Shown piece after piece: positions 38,851 through 46,551 of a stretch of 64,000 nucleotides of DNA. The first letter of the stretch is position 1; each line of letters begins with the position of its first letter. Where the stretch lies: contig CALMII010000009.1 in NCBI GenBank assembly GCA_937864115.1, forward strand, positions 1-64,000, read 5' to 3'. The DNA is from an uncultured Steroidobacter sp. (lineage in GTDB: Bacteria; Pseudomonadota; Gammaproteobacteria; Steroidobacterales; Steroidobacteraceae). The translations under genes and the position numbers were made by a program. The notes beneath the pieces were generated by a model. That model was given only the letters and a program-made list of their open reading frames with translations. It did no database searches and had not been told where the DNA came from.

Positions 38851-40916
38851 CGCGGCACCTCGCGGCGCACGATGAGGAAATGATTTGCCGCCAGGATCTG
38901 CGCCGCCGCGAGCGCCATCGCCAGCATCAGCAGCCAGTAGCCGAGAGAGACGCGGGCCGGCGGCGTCTCGGCCGCAGTCGTCCCCGCCATGCGCAGCGGC
39001 TCCGCCGGACGCTGCATCTGCAGCCAGCGCTGCCGGCTGCGTTCCGGCAGGGGAGCCAGATTCGATTCGCGGATGTCGCTGTTCACGGCGAGCCACCTGG
39101 CGCCTGCGCCAGTACGGATTTCGTAGAAGCCGGTCTGCTCCGGGATCAGACGGTCGGCGCCGGCCGTTTCGTCGAGACTCAGCACGCGCCGACCCTGCGG
39201 ATCGAATATCTGCCCGCCCTGCGCGGCGGTCAATCCGGTCATCACCACCGCACCGACGCGCGCGCTGGCCGTTGCTGCACCCGCGCCCGTAAGCCAGTGG
39301 GTGGCCTGCGCCATGAAATTCACGAACAGCGGATGCGTGGCGAAATCGTTCCAGTCGCGCGCCAGCGGTGTCGTCAACACCAGCAGCCGGCCGGCGCCGA
39401 GTCGGCGCTCGATCAGCAGGGGATCGCCATCCTGCAAGGCGATCAGCACCGTGTCGTGCTCGCCTGGCATCACCTGGAGATGACGCAGGAAATGCACGTC
39501 CTGCCAGCCGTTCGCGTCGCGCAGCGCCGGGTGACTCGTGTCGACGCGCGCCACGCGGGTCGGCTTTGTGACCACATCGCGCAGCGAGAATCCCGCCAGC
39601 AGGCCGCTGCGCTGTTCGCTCATGCCCGGCCCGAGCAGGACGAGTCCCGCACCGCCGGCGCGCACGTAGTCATCGAGGCGCGCGCCGGTCGCGCTGCTCA
39701 GCGCCGCCATGTCGGTCACGACGACCGCGGCGTAGGACTGCAGATTGCGATTGTCGATCTCGCGGGCGGCGCGCTGTTCGGTGCGCAGCCGCGGCGTGGA
39801 GAGCGAACCGATGGCAGCGGCCGCGTACACGGCATCGTCCGCTTCCTGCGTGCGCGAGACGACGAGCACGCGCGGCGCGTCGTGTTCGAGCATGGCGAAG
39901 TGCCGATCGTCCTGCGGCAGGGCATCGGCGGGTTCGAGCCGCACTTCCATGCGATGCGTGCTGACGCCGAGTTCAGGCAGGGGCAGCAGCACGCGGGCCT
40001 GCGCGAGCGCCGCTTCACGCTGTATCGGTTGCGCCAGCAGATCGGGAGGTGGATTGCCTTCGCCTTCGCGCAATACCGGCAATCCGGCGGCCGGGCCGAT
40101 ACGCAAGGGTCGGCGCGCCACTTCGTTGCCATCGATCGACAGCACCGCCTCGAGCGTGAGCGCCGTCGTTGCCGACGTGCGCACCTGGACGGCCACTTCA
40201 TTGGCGCCTTCGCGCTGCACGTCTTCGATGAACGTGTTCGCGGCCGGACCGGTACCGACATCGTGAAAGACCGGTCGCGCCCCGGGCGGCGGTTCGAGAT
40301 CGGCGAAGCGCAGCGGCGTCGCCGACTGCTGCAGGTCGGAGATCAGGTGCAGTTCCACCGGCAATCGCGCGGTGCCGAGCCACGCGCTCGAGGTGGACAT
40401 CAACAGGCCATAGTCGAGCCGTCCGTTGCCGGGCTGCACTTCGCTCAGCGCGGCGCGCACGGTGTCGCGCTGGTTCGCCGGCACGGTGTTGTGCACGACC
40501 TGGATTTTTCGGCCGGAGGCGTCGACCAGCAGCAGCTGATCGCCGGGGCTGGCGGCGTCGATGATCGCGCGCGCCTCATCCAGCGCGAGCTGCCAGCGAT
40601 CGCCGTACTGCATCGACAGCGACGTATCGAGCACGATGGCGTGCAGTCGCGCATCGCGATTGACGACGGGCACCGCGCGCGGCGATACGAGCGGACCGGC
40701 GAAGGCCAGCACCAGCGCGATCAGCAGCAGGATGCGCAACGCCAGCAGCAGCCAGTAACGCAGCGTGCGTCTGGCGGTGCGCTGGGTCTCGCTCGCTTCG
40801 AGCAGCATGAGCGAAGCGAAGGCATGGCGCGTGGGATTCGCGCGCGCCACGCGGTGCAGCCACAGCGGCAGGCCGATGGCGAGCAGTCCGGCGAGGATCG
40901 TGGGCGCGAGGAACAT
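38847..40916 (-). CDS. BatA-like membrane protein with von Willebrand-type domain
   Basis: This 689-residue protein starts with the BatA N-terminal double-helix domain (FLAPTILAGLLAIGLPLWLHRVARANPTRHAFASLMLL). A second helix (LLLALRILLLIALVLAFAGPLV) precedes a VWA-type domain (IVLDTSLSMQYGD). A C-terminal part resembles a glutamine-amidotransferase-like domain, and the last helix is YWLLMLAMALAAAQILAANH. Its MIDAS-like DTSLS motif suggests metal-dependent protein binding. It overlaps the DUF4175-like gene by four bases; upstream a 224-base gap of repeats separates it from the DUF58 gene. Confidence 0.85.
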   Translation of the reverse strand: MFLAPTILAGLLAIGLPLWLHRVARANPTRHAFASLMLLEASETQRTARRTLRYWLLLALRILLLIALVLAFAGPLVSPRAVPVVNRDARLHAIVLDTSLSMQYGDRWQLALDEARAIIDAASPGDQLLLVDASGRKIQVVHNTVPANQRDTVRAALSEVQPGNGRLDYGLLMSTSSAWLGTARLPVELHLISDLQQSATPLRFADLEPPPGARPVFHDVGTGPAANTFIEDVQREGANEVAVQVRTSATTALTLEAVLSIDGNEVARRPLRIGPAAGLPVLREGEGNPPPDLLAQPIQREAALAQARVLLPLPELGVSTHRMEVRLEPADALPQDDRHFAMLEHDAPRVLVVSRTQEADDAVYAAAAIGSLSTPRLRTEQRAAREIDNRNLQSYAAVVVTDMAALSSATGARLDDYVRAGGAGLVLLGPGMSEQRSGLLAGFSLRDVVTKPTRVARVDTSHPALRDANGWQDVHFLRHLQVMPGEHDTVLIALQDGDPLLIERRLGAGRLLVLTTPLARDWNDFATHPLFVNFMAQATHWLTGAGAATASARVGAVVMTGLTAAQGGQIFDPQGRRVLSLDETAGADRLIPEQTGFYEIRTGAGARWLAVNSDIRESNLAPLPERSRQRWLQMQRPAEPLRMAGTTAAETPPARVSLGYWLLMLAMALAAAQILAANHFLIVRREVPR

Positions 40917-40952
40917 GGTCAGCGGACCGATCGTGCTGAGAGGCCGAAAGGT

Positions 40953-41110
40953 TCGTCCCGTCCTCCGCGACAGCGGGAGAAGGACAGGATGGGGGGTTTC
41001 TGTAGGTCAGGCTTCAGCCTGACTGTTTTCAGGCCGGCTGAAGCCGGCCCTACAGTGAGAGGCCCCCACCCCAACCCTTCCCCGCTGGCGCGGAGGAGGG
41101 GGTCAGAGGG
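40953..41110. repeat. Family B repeat interrupted by a family A repeat
   Basis: The left part (gtcccgtcctccgcgacagc, then gggagaaggacaggatgggg) and the right part (gcccccaccccaacccttcc, then ccgctggcgcggaggaggg) look like family B halves. A complete family A element (41001-41054) lies between them. The arrangement is consistent with family A having entered a family B element, or with two opposed B copies flanking A. It fills the gap between the DUF58 and BatA-like genes of one operon. Confidence 0.7.
41001..41054. repeat. Family A palindromic repeat, copy 8
   Basis: The tgtaggtcaggcttcagcc palindrome, a tgttttca spacer and the ggccggctgaagccggcc palindrome closed by ctaca are nested inside a family B element, within an operon. 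Confidence 0.8.
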
Positions 41111-41140
41111 AGCGCGGGTTCGGTGAACGTTTCGCATTGC

Positions 41141-42034
41141 TCAACTCCGTCGCTGCCGCAACAGCAGATATCGCCGCAGCGCGTCGTTCAGCGGCTGATC
41201 GCTCGGCAGCAGCGCGTAGTGCGCGCCGGTCGCGGCGGCGACGGAACGCAGGCCGTCGAGATGTTCTTGCAGCCGCTGCCGATAGCGTCGCTGCAGGAAC
41301 TCCGGCGACACATTGAGGTGCGTCTGCGTTTCCAGGTCTTCGAGGACGACCGATTCATCCCACTGCGGCTGCAGTTCCTGCGGATCGAGCACCTGGAAGA
41401 TCATCACGTCATGACCTTGCGCGGTCAGCGGCTGCACGACACGGGTCATCGTCTCCGGCTTGCAGTACAGATCGGAGATGAGCGCGACGAGACTGCGTCG
41501 GGTCAGATGCTCGCGGAACCCGGCGAAGCTCGCGTCGAGATCGGTGCCGCCGCCGGCGGTGACCTGATCCACCGTGTGGATCACCGCCTGCAGGTTGCCG
41601 CTGCGCGCCGGACGCACCTCGCGCAGCTTGTCGTCGAAGACGATGAGTCCGACGGGATCGTGCTGACGCGCGGCGAGGTAGGCGAGCGCGGCGGCAACGA
41701 ACTTCGCGTACTGCAGCTTGCTGACGGCGCCGGTGCGCGAGGCGTAGCCCATCGAGGCGCTGGCGTCGAGCAGGATCATGAGGCGCGTGTTGGTCTCGCC
41801 CTCGTAGCGACGGATGTAGGTGCGGTCGGTGCGCGCATAGACGTTCCAGTCGACGAAGCGCGGATCGTCGCCTTCGGCATAGGCGCGGTACTCGCGGAAT
41901 TCCTGGCTGAAACCGAAATGCGGCGAACGATGCAGGCCGGTGAGGAAGCCGTGCACCGCCGTGCGCGCGACCAGTTCGAGGTTGGCGAGACTGGCGAGGG
42001 TTTCCGGTGACAGCAGGTGACGAGTGGCATTCAC
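41141..42034 (-). CDS. DUF58-family protein
   Basis: The GTG at 42034 was chosen because the frame above it is translated family B repeat; the product is then 297 residues. The DUF58 signature is present (FREYRAYAEGDDPRFVDWNVYARTDRTYIRRYEGE), followed by a VWA-type fold with LMILLDASASMGY and VALISDLYCKPETM. DUF58 proteins accompany MoxR ATPases and are thought to act as their partners or substrates. No transmembrane helix is seen, so it is likely cytosolic. Its ribosome-binding site (ggagggg) appears to come from the repeat. Confidence 0.88.
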   Translation of the reverse strand: MNATRHLLSPETLASLANLELVARTAVHGFLTGLHRSPHFGFSQEFREYRAYAEGDDPRFVDWNVYARTDRTYIRRYEGETNTRLMILLDASASMGYASRTGAVSKLQYAKFVAAALAYLAARQHDPVGLIVFDDKLREVRPARSGNLQAVIHTVDQVTAGGGTDLDASFAGFREHLTRRSLVALISDLYCKPETMTRVVQPLTAQGHDVMIFQVLDPQELQPQWDESVVLEDLETQTHLNVSPEFLQRRYRQRLQEHLDGLRSVAAATGAHYALLPSDQPLNDALRRYLLLRQRRS

Positions 42035-42040
42035 AAGAGT

Positions 42041-42129
42041 GCCCCCTCCCTGCCCTCCCCCGGCGACCGGGGGAGGGAAAGAGATCCGGCCCCCTCCTCC
42101 GCGAAGCGGGGGAGGGTTGGGGTGGGGGC
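42041..42129. repeat. Family B repeat between moxR and the DUF58 gene
   Basis: The sequence is a run of C-rich and G-rich palindromic blocks: ccctcccccggcgaccggggg, then cccctcctccgcgaagcgggggaggg, shown here in pieces of limited length. It begins seven bases upstream of the GTG start of the DUF58 gene and so may supply that gene's ribosome-binding site. Confidence 0.75.
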
Positions 42130-42146
42130 GTGCAATAGCACGAGCT

Positions 42147-43172
42147 TCACCGCACCACATCCTTCAGCACCGCATCCACCGTCACCCCATCCGACTCCGC
42201 CTGGTAGTTCGTGAGCACGCGATGCCGCAGCACCGGCAAGGCCAGCAACTGCAGGTCCTCCTCGGTGACGTGATAGCGGTTCTGCATCAGCGCGCGCGCC
42301 TTGGCCGCGAGGCACAGGAACTGCGTGGCGCGCACGCTGGCGCCGTAGCGCACGTAACGTCGCACCGATTCCGGCGCGCCCGCCTCGGCCGGACGCGTGT
42401 TGCGCACGATCTGCACCGCACGCTGCGTGATCTGCTCCGCGACCGGCACCTGCCGCACCAGCCACTGGTATTGCAGGATTTCCTCGGCGCTGGTGCAGGC
42501 CTCGATCTTCGGCAGCTGCGTGCGCGTGGTGTTGCGATGGACGACTTCCACCTCGTCCTTCTCGTCGAGATAGTCGAGCAGCACGTTGAAGACGAAACGG
42601 TCGAGCTGCGCCTCCGGCAACGGATACGTGCCTTCCAGTTCGATGGGATTCTGGGTCGCGAGCACGAAGAACGGCGGGCGCAGCGAATGCGTCGTGCCGC
42701 GCACGGTGACGGAATGTTCCTGCATCGCTTCGAGCAGCGCGGCCTGCGTCTTGGGCGGCGTGCGATTGATTTCGTCGGCCAGCAGGACGTTGGCGAAAAT
42801 CGGACCGGGCACGAAGGTCCAGCGGCGATGGCCGGTGGTGATGTCGTCCTCGATGATGTCGGTGCCGGTGATGTCGGTGGGCATCAGATCGGGCGTGAAC
42901 TGCACGCGTTTGAACGTGAGCCCGAGCGCGTCGGCGAGCGTGCGCACCAGCAGTGTCTTCGCGGTACCGGGCATGCCCGTAATCAGGCAGTGACCGCCGA
43001 TCAGCAAGGTGAGCAGCAGATGCTCGACGACATCGTCCTGCCCGACGATCACCTTGCGGACTTCGTTGCGTATCGCGCCGAACTGCGCGTGGAATTTCTC
43101 CACCAGCGCGGCGGCTTCCTCCGGCAGCACCTGCGACGCAACGGCCGAGGCTTCTTGTGTCGACGTCTTCAT
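42147..43172 (-). CDS. moxR: MoxR-family AAA+ ATPase
   Basis: The ATG at 43172 gives 341 residues. Walker A GMPGTAKT (66-73), Walker B VLLADEINR, the sensor FVLATQNPIELEGTYPLPEAQLDRF and the C-terminal lid (AVQIVRNTR, YGASVRATQFLCLAAKARA) define the MoxR group. These chaperone-like ATPases help mature or activate partner proteins, usually together with VWA and DUF58 proteins, which here are the neighbours. It starts four bases inside the end of the TPR gene. Confidence 0.94.
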   Translation of the reverse strand: MKTSTQEASAVASQVLPEEAAALVEKFHAQFGAIRNEVRKVIVGQDDVVEHLLLTLLIGGHCLITGMPGTAKTLLVRTLADALGLTFKRVQFTPDLMPTDITGTDIIEDDITTGHRRWTFVPGPIFANVLLADEINRTPPKTQAALLEAMQEHSVTVRGTTHSLRPPFFVLATQNPIELEGTYPLPEAQLDRFVFNVLLDYLDEKDEVEVVHRNTTRTQLPKIEACTSAEEILQYQWLVRQVPVAEQITQRAVQIVRNTRPAEAGAPESVRRYVRYGASVRATQFLCLAAKARALMQNRYHVTEEDLQLLALPVLRHRVLTNYQAESDGVTVDAVLKDVVR

Positions 43173-45544
43173 TCCTTGCGCTCCTCGATCATCTGCAGCA
43201 GCAGGGCCTGCGCGGGTTTGTAGTGGGGGGCGGTTTCGAGCGAATCGAGCAGGTGACGGCGGCTGGCGACGAGATCGCCCTGCGCACGCAGCGCGCGCGC
43301 CATGCCGAAATGCGCCGTCGCCGGATCGTGACTGTCGAGCGCGAGCAGCACCTGGAACTCGCGCAACGATTCTTCCGGCCGGCCCGCCGCCAGCCACTGC
43401 TCGCCGAGCTGACGGTGCTGTACGGCATCGAGCGGATCGGCGTAGTTCACGGCGGCGAGGACCTCGGTCGCCTCGGCAGTGCGATTCGCCTGCACGAGCC
43501 AGCCGGCCAGCTGGCGCAACGCTGCGGGCTCCCAGCCGCCCAGGCGGCGATAGCGCAGCAGTGCATCGATCGCTTCATTGCGACGACCGCTCTTGTCGCT
43601 CGCGAGCGCGAGCAGCAGGTACGCGCTGTCGTCGGCGACGTCTTCGGGATGGATCTCGATGGCAGTGCGCGCGGCGCCGATGGCGTCTTCCCATCGTTCG
43701 GCTTCGATGGCCTTGCTGGCCGCCTGCGCAGCACGCCGCCATTCGTCGAAGCGGTTCAACACGCCGGCATAGCGTTGCTGCAGGAACGCCTGGAACTCGC
43801 GATCGAACGTTTCCGCCGGGACCTTCAGCGTGTTTTCGATGGCCTCGCGCGCCGTCGTCTCGCGCTCGAACTGCCGCACCAGCGCCGGCAATTGTTCGAA
43901 TCCCCAGCGCTGTTCGATGAACAGACAGACGAGGCCCGCCTGTGCGTACGAGACCTGTACCTGATTCGGATACTGCGGACGGATGAAGCCGGCATCGAGA
44001 TCGGCGATCGGCAGCAGGCGTTGTTCGCGCATCGCCACGATCACGTCGGGCGTGATGACGACGCCGGGCGTCGGCCCCGTGCGCCATTCCTCGAACACGG
44101 AAATGCCTTCGCTCAGCCAGCGCGGAATGCGGTTGTCCGTCATCGACAGCGTGAAGACGTGCGCCATCTCGTGCCACAGGGTCGTGCCCCAGTGGAAGTC
44201 GCCGGTGGCGCGACCCGACGGACTGTCCATGACGACCAGATCGCCGAACGTCACGCCGAGCAGGCCGATGCCCGGCAGCGCCGCGACGCGCACGGCGAAG
44301 TCATCGTGGTTCGGATACAGCTCGACCGTCAGCGGCCGCGTCGGCCGGTAGCCGTAGCGCCGCGAGAACGCGACGATGCTGTCGCGCGCGATCTCCATGA
44401 CATACGGCTGCAGCGCCGCCGCTTCCCTGGTGTTCAGTCGCAACCGCAGCTCCACTTCCGCGGCAGGCGCAGTGGCCGTGGACGGCAAGGCGAAGCGCGT
44501 GGAGGTCACCTCGATTTCATTGACGCGATCGAGCAGACGCAGCGTGTTGACCGTGGTCGGGCTGTAGGGATCGCCTTCGTACGCCTTCTGCAGATGCACG
44601 CGCGCGGCATCGATCTCGCCGAACCGCAGCAGGTTGGCGCCGAGATCGGCGTGCGCCGACCACAACGTCGGCTGGACTTCGATGGCCTTGCGCAGCAACG
44701 GCGTGGCCTCGGCATAGCGACGGCGCATGACTTCGAATCGGGCCAGCGATTCGAATACCGCACCGTAGTGCGCGTTGTAGTTGAGCGCGCGCATCACCCA
44801 CGGATCCTTGAGCATGGCGGCGCTGTCGCGACCGCGTGCGAGATCGAGCGTGGCGCGCGCCGAGTACAGTTCCAGCAGCGGCAGTTTCGAGTCTGCGGCC
44901 TTGGCCGCGCGATCGAGCGACCTGTCGGCATCGTCGAGCCGTCCGGCCTCCAGCGCCATGCGTGCGGCGAGCAGATGCGCCTCGAACAACCCGTCGTCTT
45001 CCTGCAGCAGCGCCTCGATCAGGCGTTGCGCTTCGCCGTCGAACCGGTCCGCATACACCTGCGCGAGCGCCAGCCGGCCGTAGACATCGTTGGGCGACAG
45101 TTCGAGCGCTTCGCCCAGCAGCTTCTGGGCATCGGCATATTGATGCGTGCTGAGATACAGCCGCGCCCAGCGAACGCGCGCGTGGATCAGGCGCTGATTG
45201 CTGCGTACGGCCTCGCGAAAGAACCGGTTGGCCCGTTGCAGGTCGCCGATGCGCCAGGCGGCTTCGGCGCGCGTCACCGAGTTGTAGGGGCCGTTGAGCA
45301 GGCGCACGTAGCACTCGCGCGCCTCGGCATCGCGCCCGCGGTAATAACTGTCGTCGCAGGCGCGCAGTTCGTCGGGGCGGCGCGGGTCGTAGTCGATGGC
45401 CTGCGCGACGGTGGTGGAGGCGAGAGCAAGGAAGAAGACGAATGGCCGCAAAAAGGCGCAAAGATCGCAAGGCCAGAGAAAGAATTTTTTTTCTTTTCCG
45501 ACCTTGCGATCTTTGCGCCTTTTTGCGGCCATTATCCTCTTCAT
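43169..45544 (-). CDS. TPR protein with zinc-metallopeptidase (peptidase MA-like) domain
   Basis: The ATG at 45544 overlaps the previous stop (ATGA). The 791-residue protein begins with an unusual basic stretch and a hydrophobic segment (LRPFVFFLALASTTVAQA) that looks like a signal peptide. Much of residues 5-35 is translated family C repeat. TPR-like helical pairs fill about 60-330. A gluzincin-type HEMAH motif is at 458-462 with a downstream glutamate in WLSEGISVFEEW, and more TPRs follow to the end. It is likely periplasmic. Activity is plausible but unproven. It lies between the caspase-like gene and moxR. Confidence 0.85.
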   Translation of the reverse strand: MKRIMAAKRRKDRKVGKEKKFFLWPCDLCAFLRPFVFFLALASTTVAQAIDYDPRRPDELRACDDSYYRGRDAEARECYVRLLNGPYNSVTRAEAAWRIGDLQRANRFFREAVRSNQRLIHARVRWARLYLSTHQYADAQKLLGEALELSPNDVYGRLALAQVYADRFDGEAQRLIEALLQEDDGLFEAHLLAARMALEAGRLDDADRSLDRAAKAADSKLPLLELYSARATLDLARGRDSAAMLKDPWVMRALNYNAHYGAVFESLARFEVMRRRYAEATPLLRKAIEVQPTLWSAHADLGANLLRFGEIDAARVHLQKAYEGDPYSPTTVNTLRLLDRVNEIEVTSTRFALPSTATAPAAEVELRLRLNTREAAALQPYVMEIARDSIVAFSRRYGYRPTRPLTVELYPNHDDFAVRVAALPGIGLLGVTFGDLVVMDSPSGRATGDFHWGTTLWHEMAHVFTLSMTDNRIPRWLSEGISVFEEWRTGPTPGVVITPDVIVAMREQRLLPIADLDAGFIRPQYPNQVQVSYAQAGLVCLFIEQRWGFEQLPALVRQFERETTAREAIENTLKVPAETFDREFQAFLQQRYAGVLNRFDEWRRAAQAASKAIEAERWEDAIGAARTAIEIHPEDVADDSAYLLLALASDKSGRRNEAIDALLRYRRLGGWEPAALRQLAGWLVQANRTAEATEVLAAVNYADPLDAVQHRQLGEQWLAAGRPEESLREFQVLLALDSHDPATAHFGMARALRAQGDLVASRRHLLDSLETAPHYKPAQALLLQMIEERKE
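45441..45532. repeat. Family C long inverted repeat overlapping the start of the TPR gene
   Basis: The arms at about 45441-45472 (atggccgcaaaaaggcgcaa at the core) and 45500-45532 are almost perfect complements. The right arm lies within codons 5-15 of the TPR gene and contains a second in-frame ATG. The whole element encodes residues of that protein's N-terminus. Confidence 0.85.
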
Positions 45545-46551
45545 GGCACTTCCTCCGGCTGCACCGCATCGATCTGCCGCTGCAGCAGCGCGAGTTTCAC
45601 GAGGACGCCGTCGAGTTCGTCGTAGTACGCATCCGCCTGCAGCGATGGCTTGCGTTCGCGGACGCCGTCGAGTTCGCGTTCGATGCGCACGCGCTCGGCA
45701 TACAGCGCGTTGACCGCCGGATCGGTCGTGACGCGCGCCGCAGTGCCCATGCGCGAGACCTGGAAGCGCGCCGGTTCGGCGCCCACCATTCTCGAATGCT
45801 CGGTGGCGAGCAGTGCTTCGGACTTGAACGATTCGGCGACCTTGCGCGTGGCGTAGTCGTACGCCTCGGTGACGGTGATGATGTCGTCCTTGTTGACGTC
45901 GGCATCGAGCGTCGTCAGCGCGGCCGCCCAGTGTTCGGCGAAGCGCGTCGCGGTGCGTTCGCCGCCGCTCTTGGTCGCCGCGATGACGATGCGTCCGTCG
46001 CGCTTCCATGCGTCCAGGGCCGCGCCGCTGGCGCTCGTGGCATTGACGATGAGCTGATGCCGGGCGGGAATCGCATCGAACAGGGTCGCGAGTTCGGATG
46101 CAGTGAGATCCGGCCCCGGCAGGTTGAGTCCATACTGCACACCGTCGAAGCTGCCGTGGCCGATCAGCGTGACGATCACGGCATCGTCGGCCGTGGCCTT
46201 CGCCGCCAGCTCGCGCAGCGCACGCCGTACCGATTCGCGATCCGCTCCGGCTCCCGACAGCACCGTCGTATCCGCATCCGTTCCAGTGAGCTGGCGCGCC
46301 GCCCCCGCGAGCCGGTCGGCCTGCTCGGCGAAGCGCTTCTCGTAGCCGGACTCGCCGCCGAGGCCGCTGATGATGAGGGAGTGAGTCGCCGCGTGAGTCA
46401 GGCTGGCAAACAGCAGGAGGAAGGGCGACAGGCGGCTGGCAATAGAGGGCGACAGGCGACAGGCGACAGGCGACAGGCCAGAGAAGGAGGGGGTATCGCA
46501 GACCTCCGGCCTGTCGCCAGTCGCCTGTAGCCTGTCGCCCTTCTTCCTCAC
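45541..46551 (-). CDS. Caspase/C13-fold protein, probably without the catalytic cysteine
   Basis: The GTG at 46551 overlaps the upstream stop (GTGA). The 336-residue product starts with a repeat-derived stretch and a short hydrophobic segment (RLSPFLLLFASLTHAA). A caspase-like fold follows: VIVTLIGHGSFDG with His132, then RHQLIVNATSASGAAL. In active C13/C14 enzymes a cysteine stands in the latter loop; here residues 171-176 read ATSASG, so activity is doubtful. The C-terminal third is helical (ERVRIERELDGVRERK). It probably acts as a binding protein within the MoxR operon. Confidence 0.75.
   Translation of the reverse strand: MRKKGDRLQATGDRPEVCDTPSFSGLSPVACRLSPSIASRLSPFLLLFASLTHAATHSLIISGLGGESGYEKRFAEQADRLAGAARQLTGTDADTTVLSGAGADRESVRRALRELAAKATADDAVIVTLIGHGSFDGVQYGLNLPGPDLTASELATLFDAIPARHQLIVNATSASGAALDAWKRDGRIVIAATKSGGERTATRFAEHWAAALTTLDADVNKDDIITVTEAYDYATRKVAESFKSEALLATEHSRMVGAEPARFQVSRMGTAARVTTDPAVNALYAERVRIERELDGVRERKPSLQADAYYDELDGVLVKLALLQRQIDAVQPEEVP
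46447..46540. repeat. Family D repeat overlapping the start of the caspase-like gene
   Basis: Tandem gcgacag units (gggcgacaggcgacaggcga, then caggcgacaggccagag) are mirrored by ctggcctgtcgccagtcgcc-type blocks and cctgtagcctgtcgccc near 46500-46540. The element falls within codons 4-35 of the caspase-like gene and encodes most of that N-terminus. Confidence 0.8.

Noticed and set aside
36712..45625. Very long plus-strand frames (723, 748 and 822 codons) across the MoxR operon
   Set aside because: All are reverse-strand shadows of genes with clear domains and overlapping start/stop signals.
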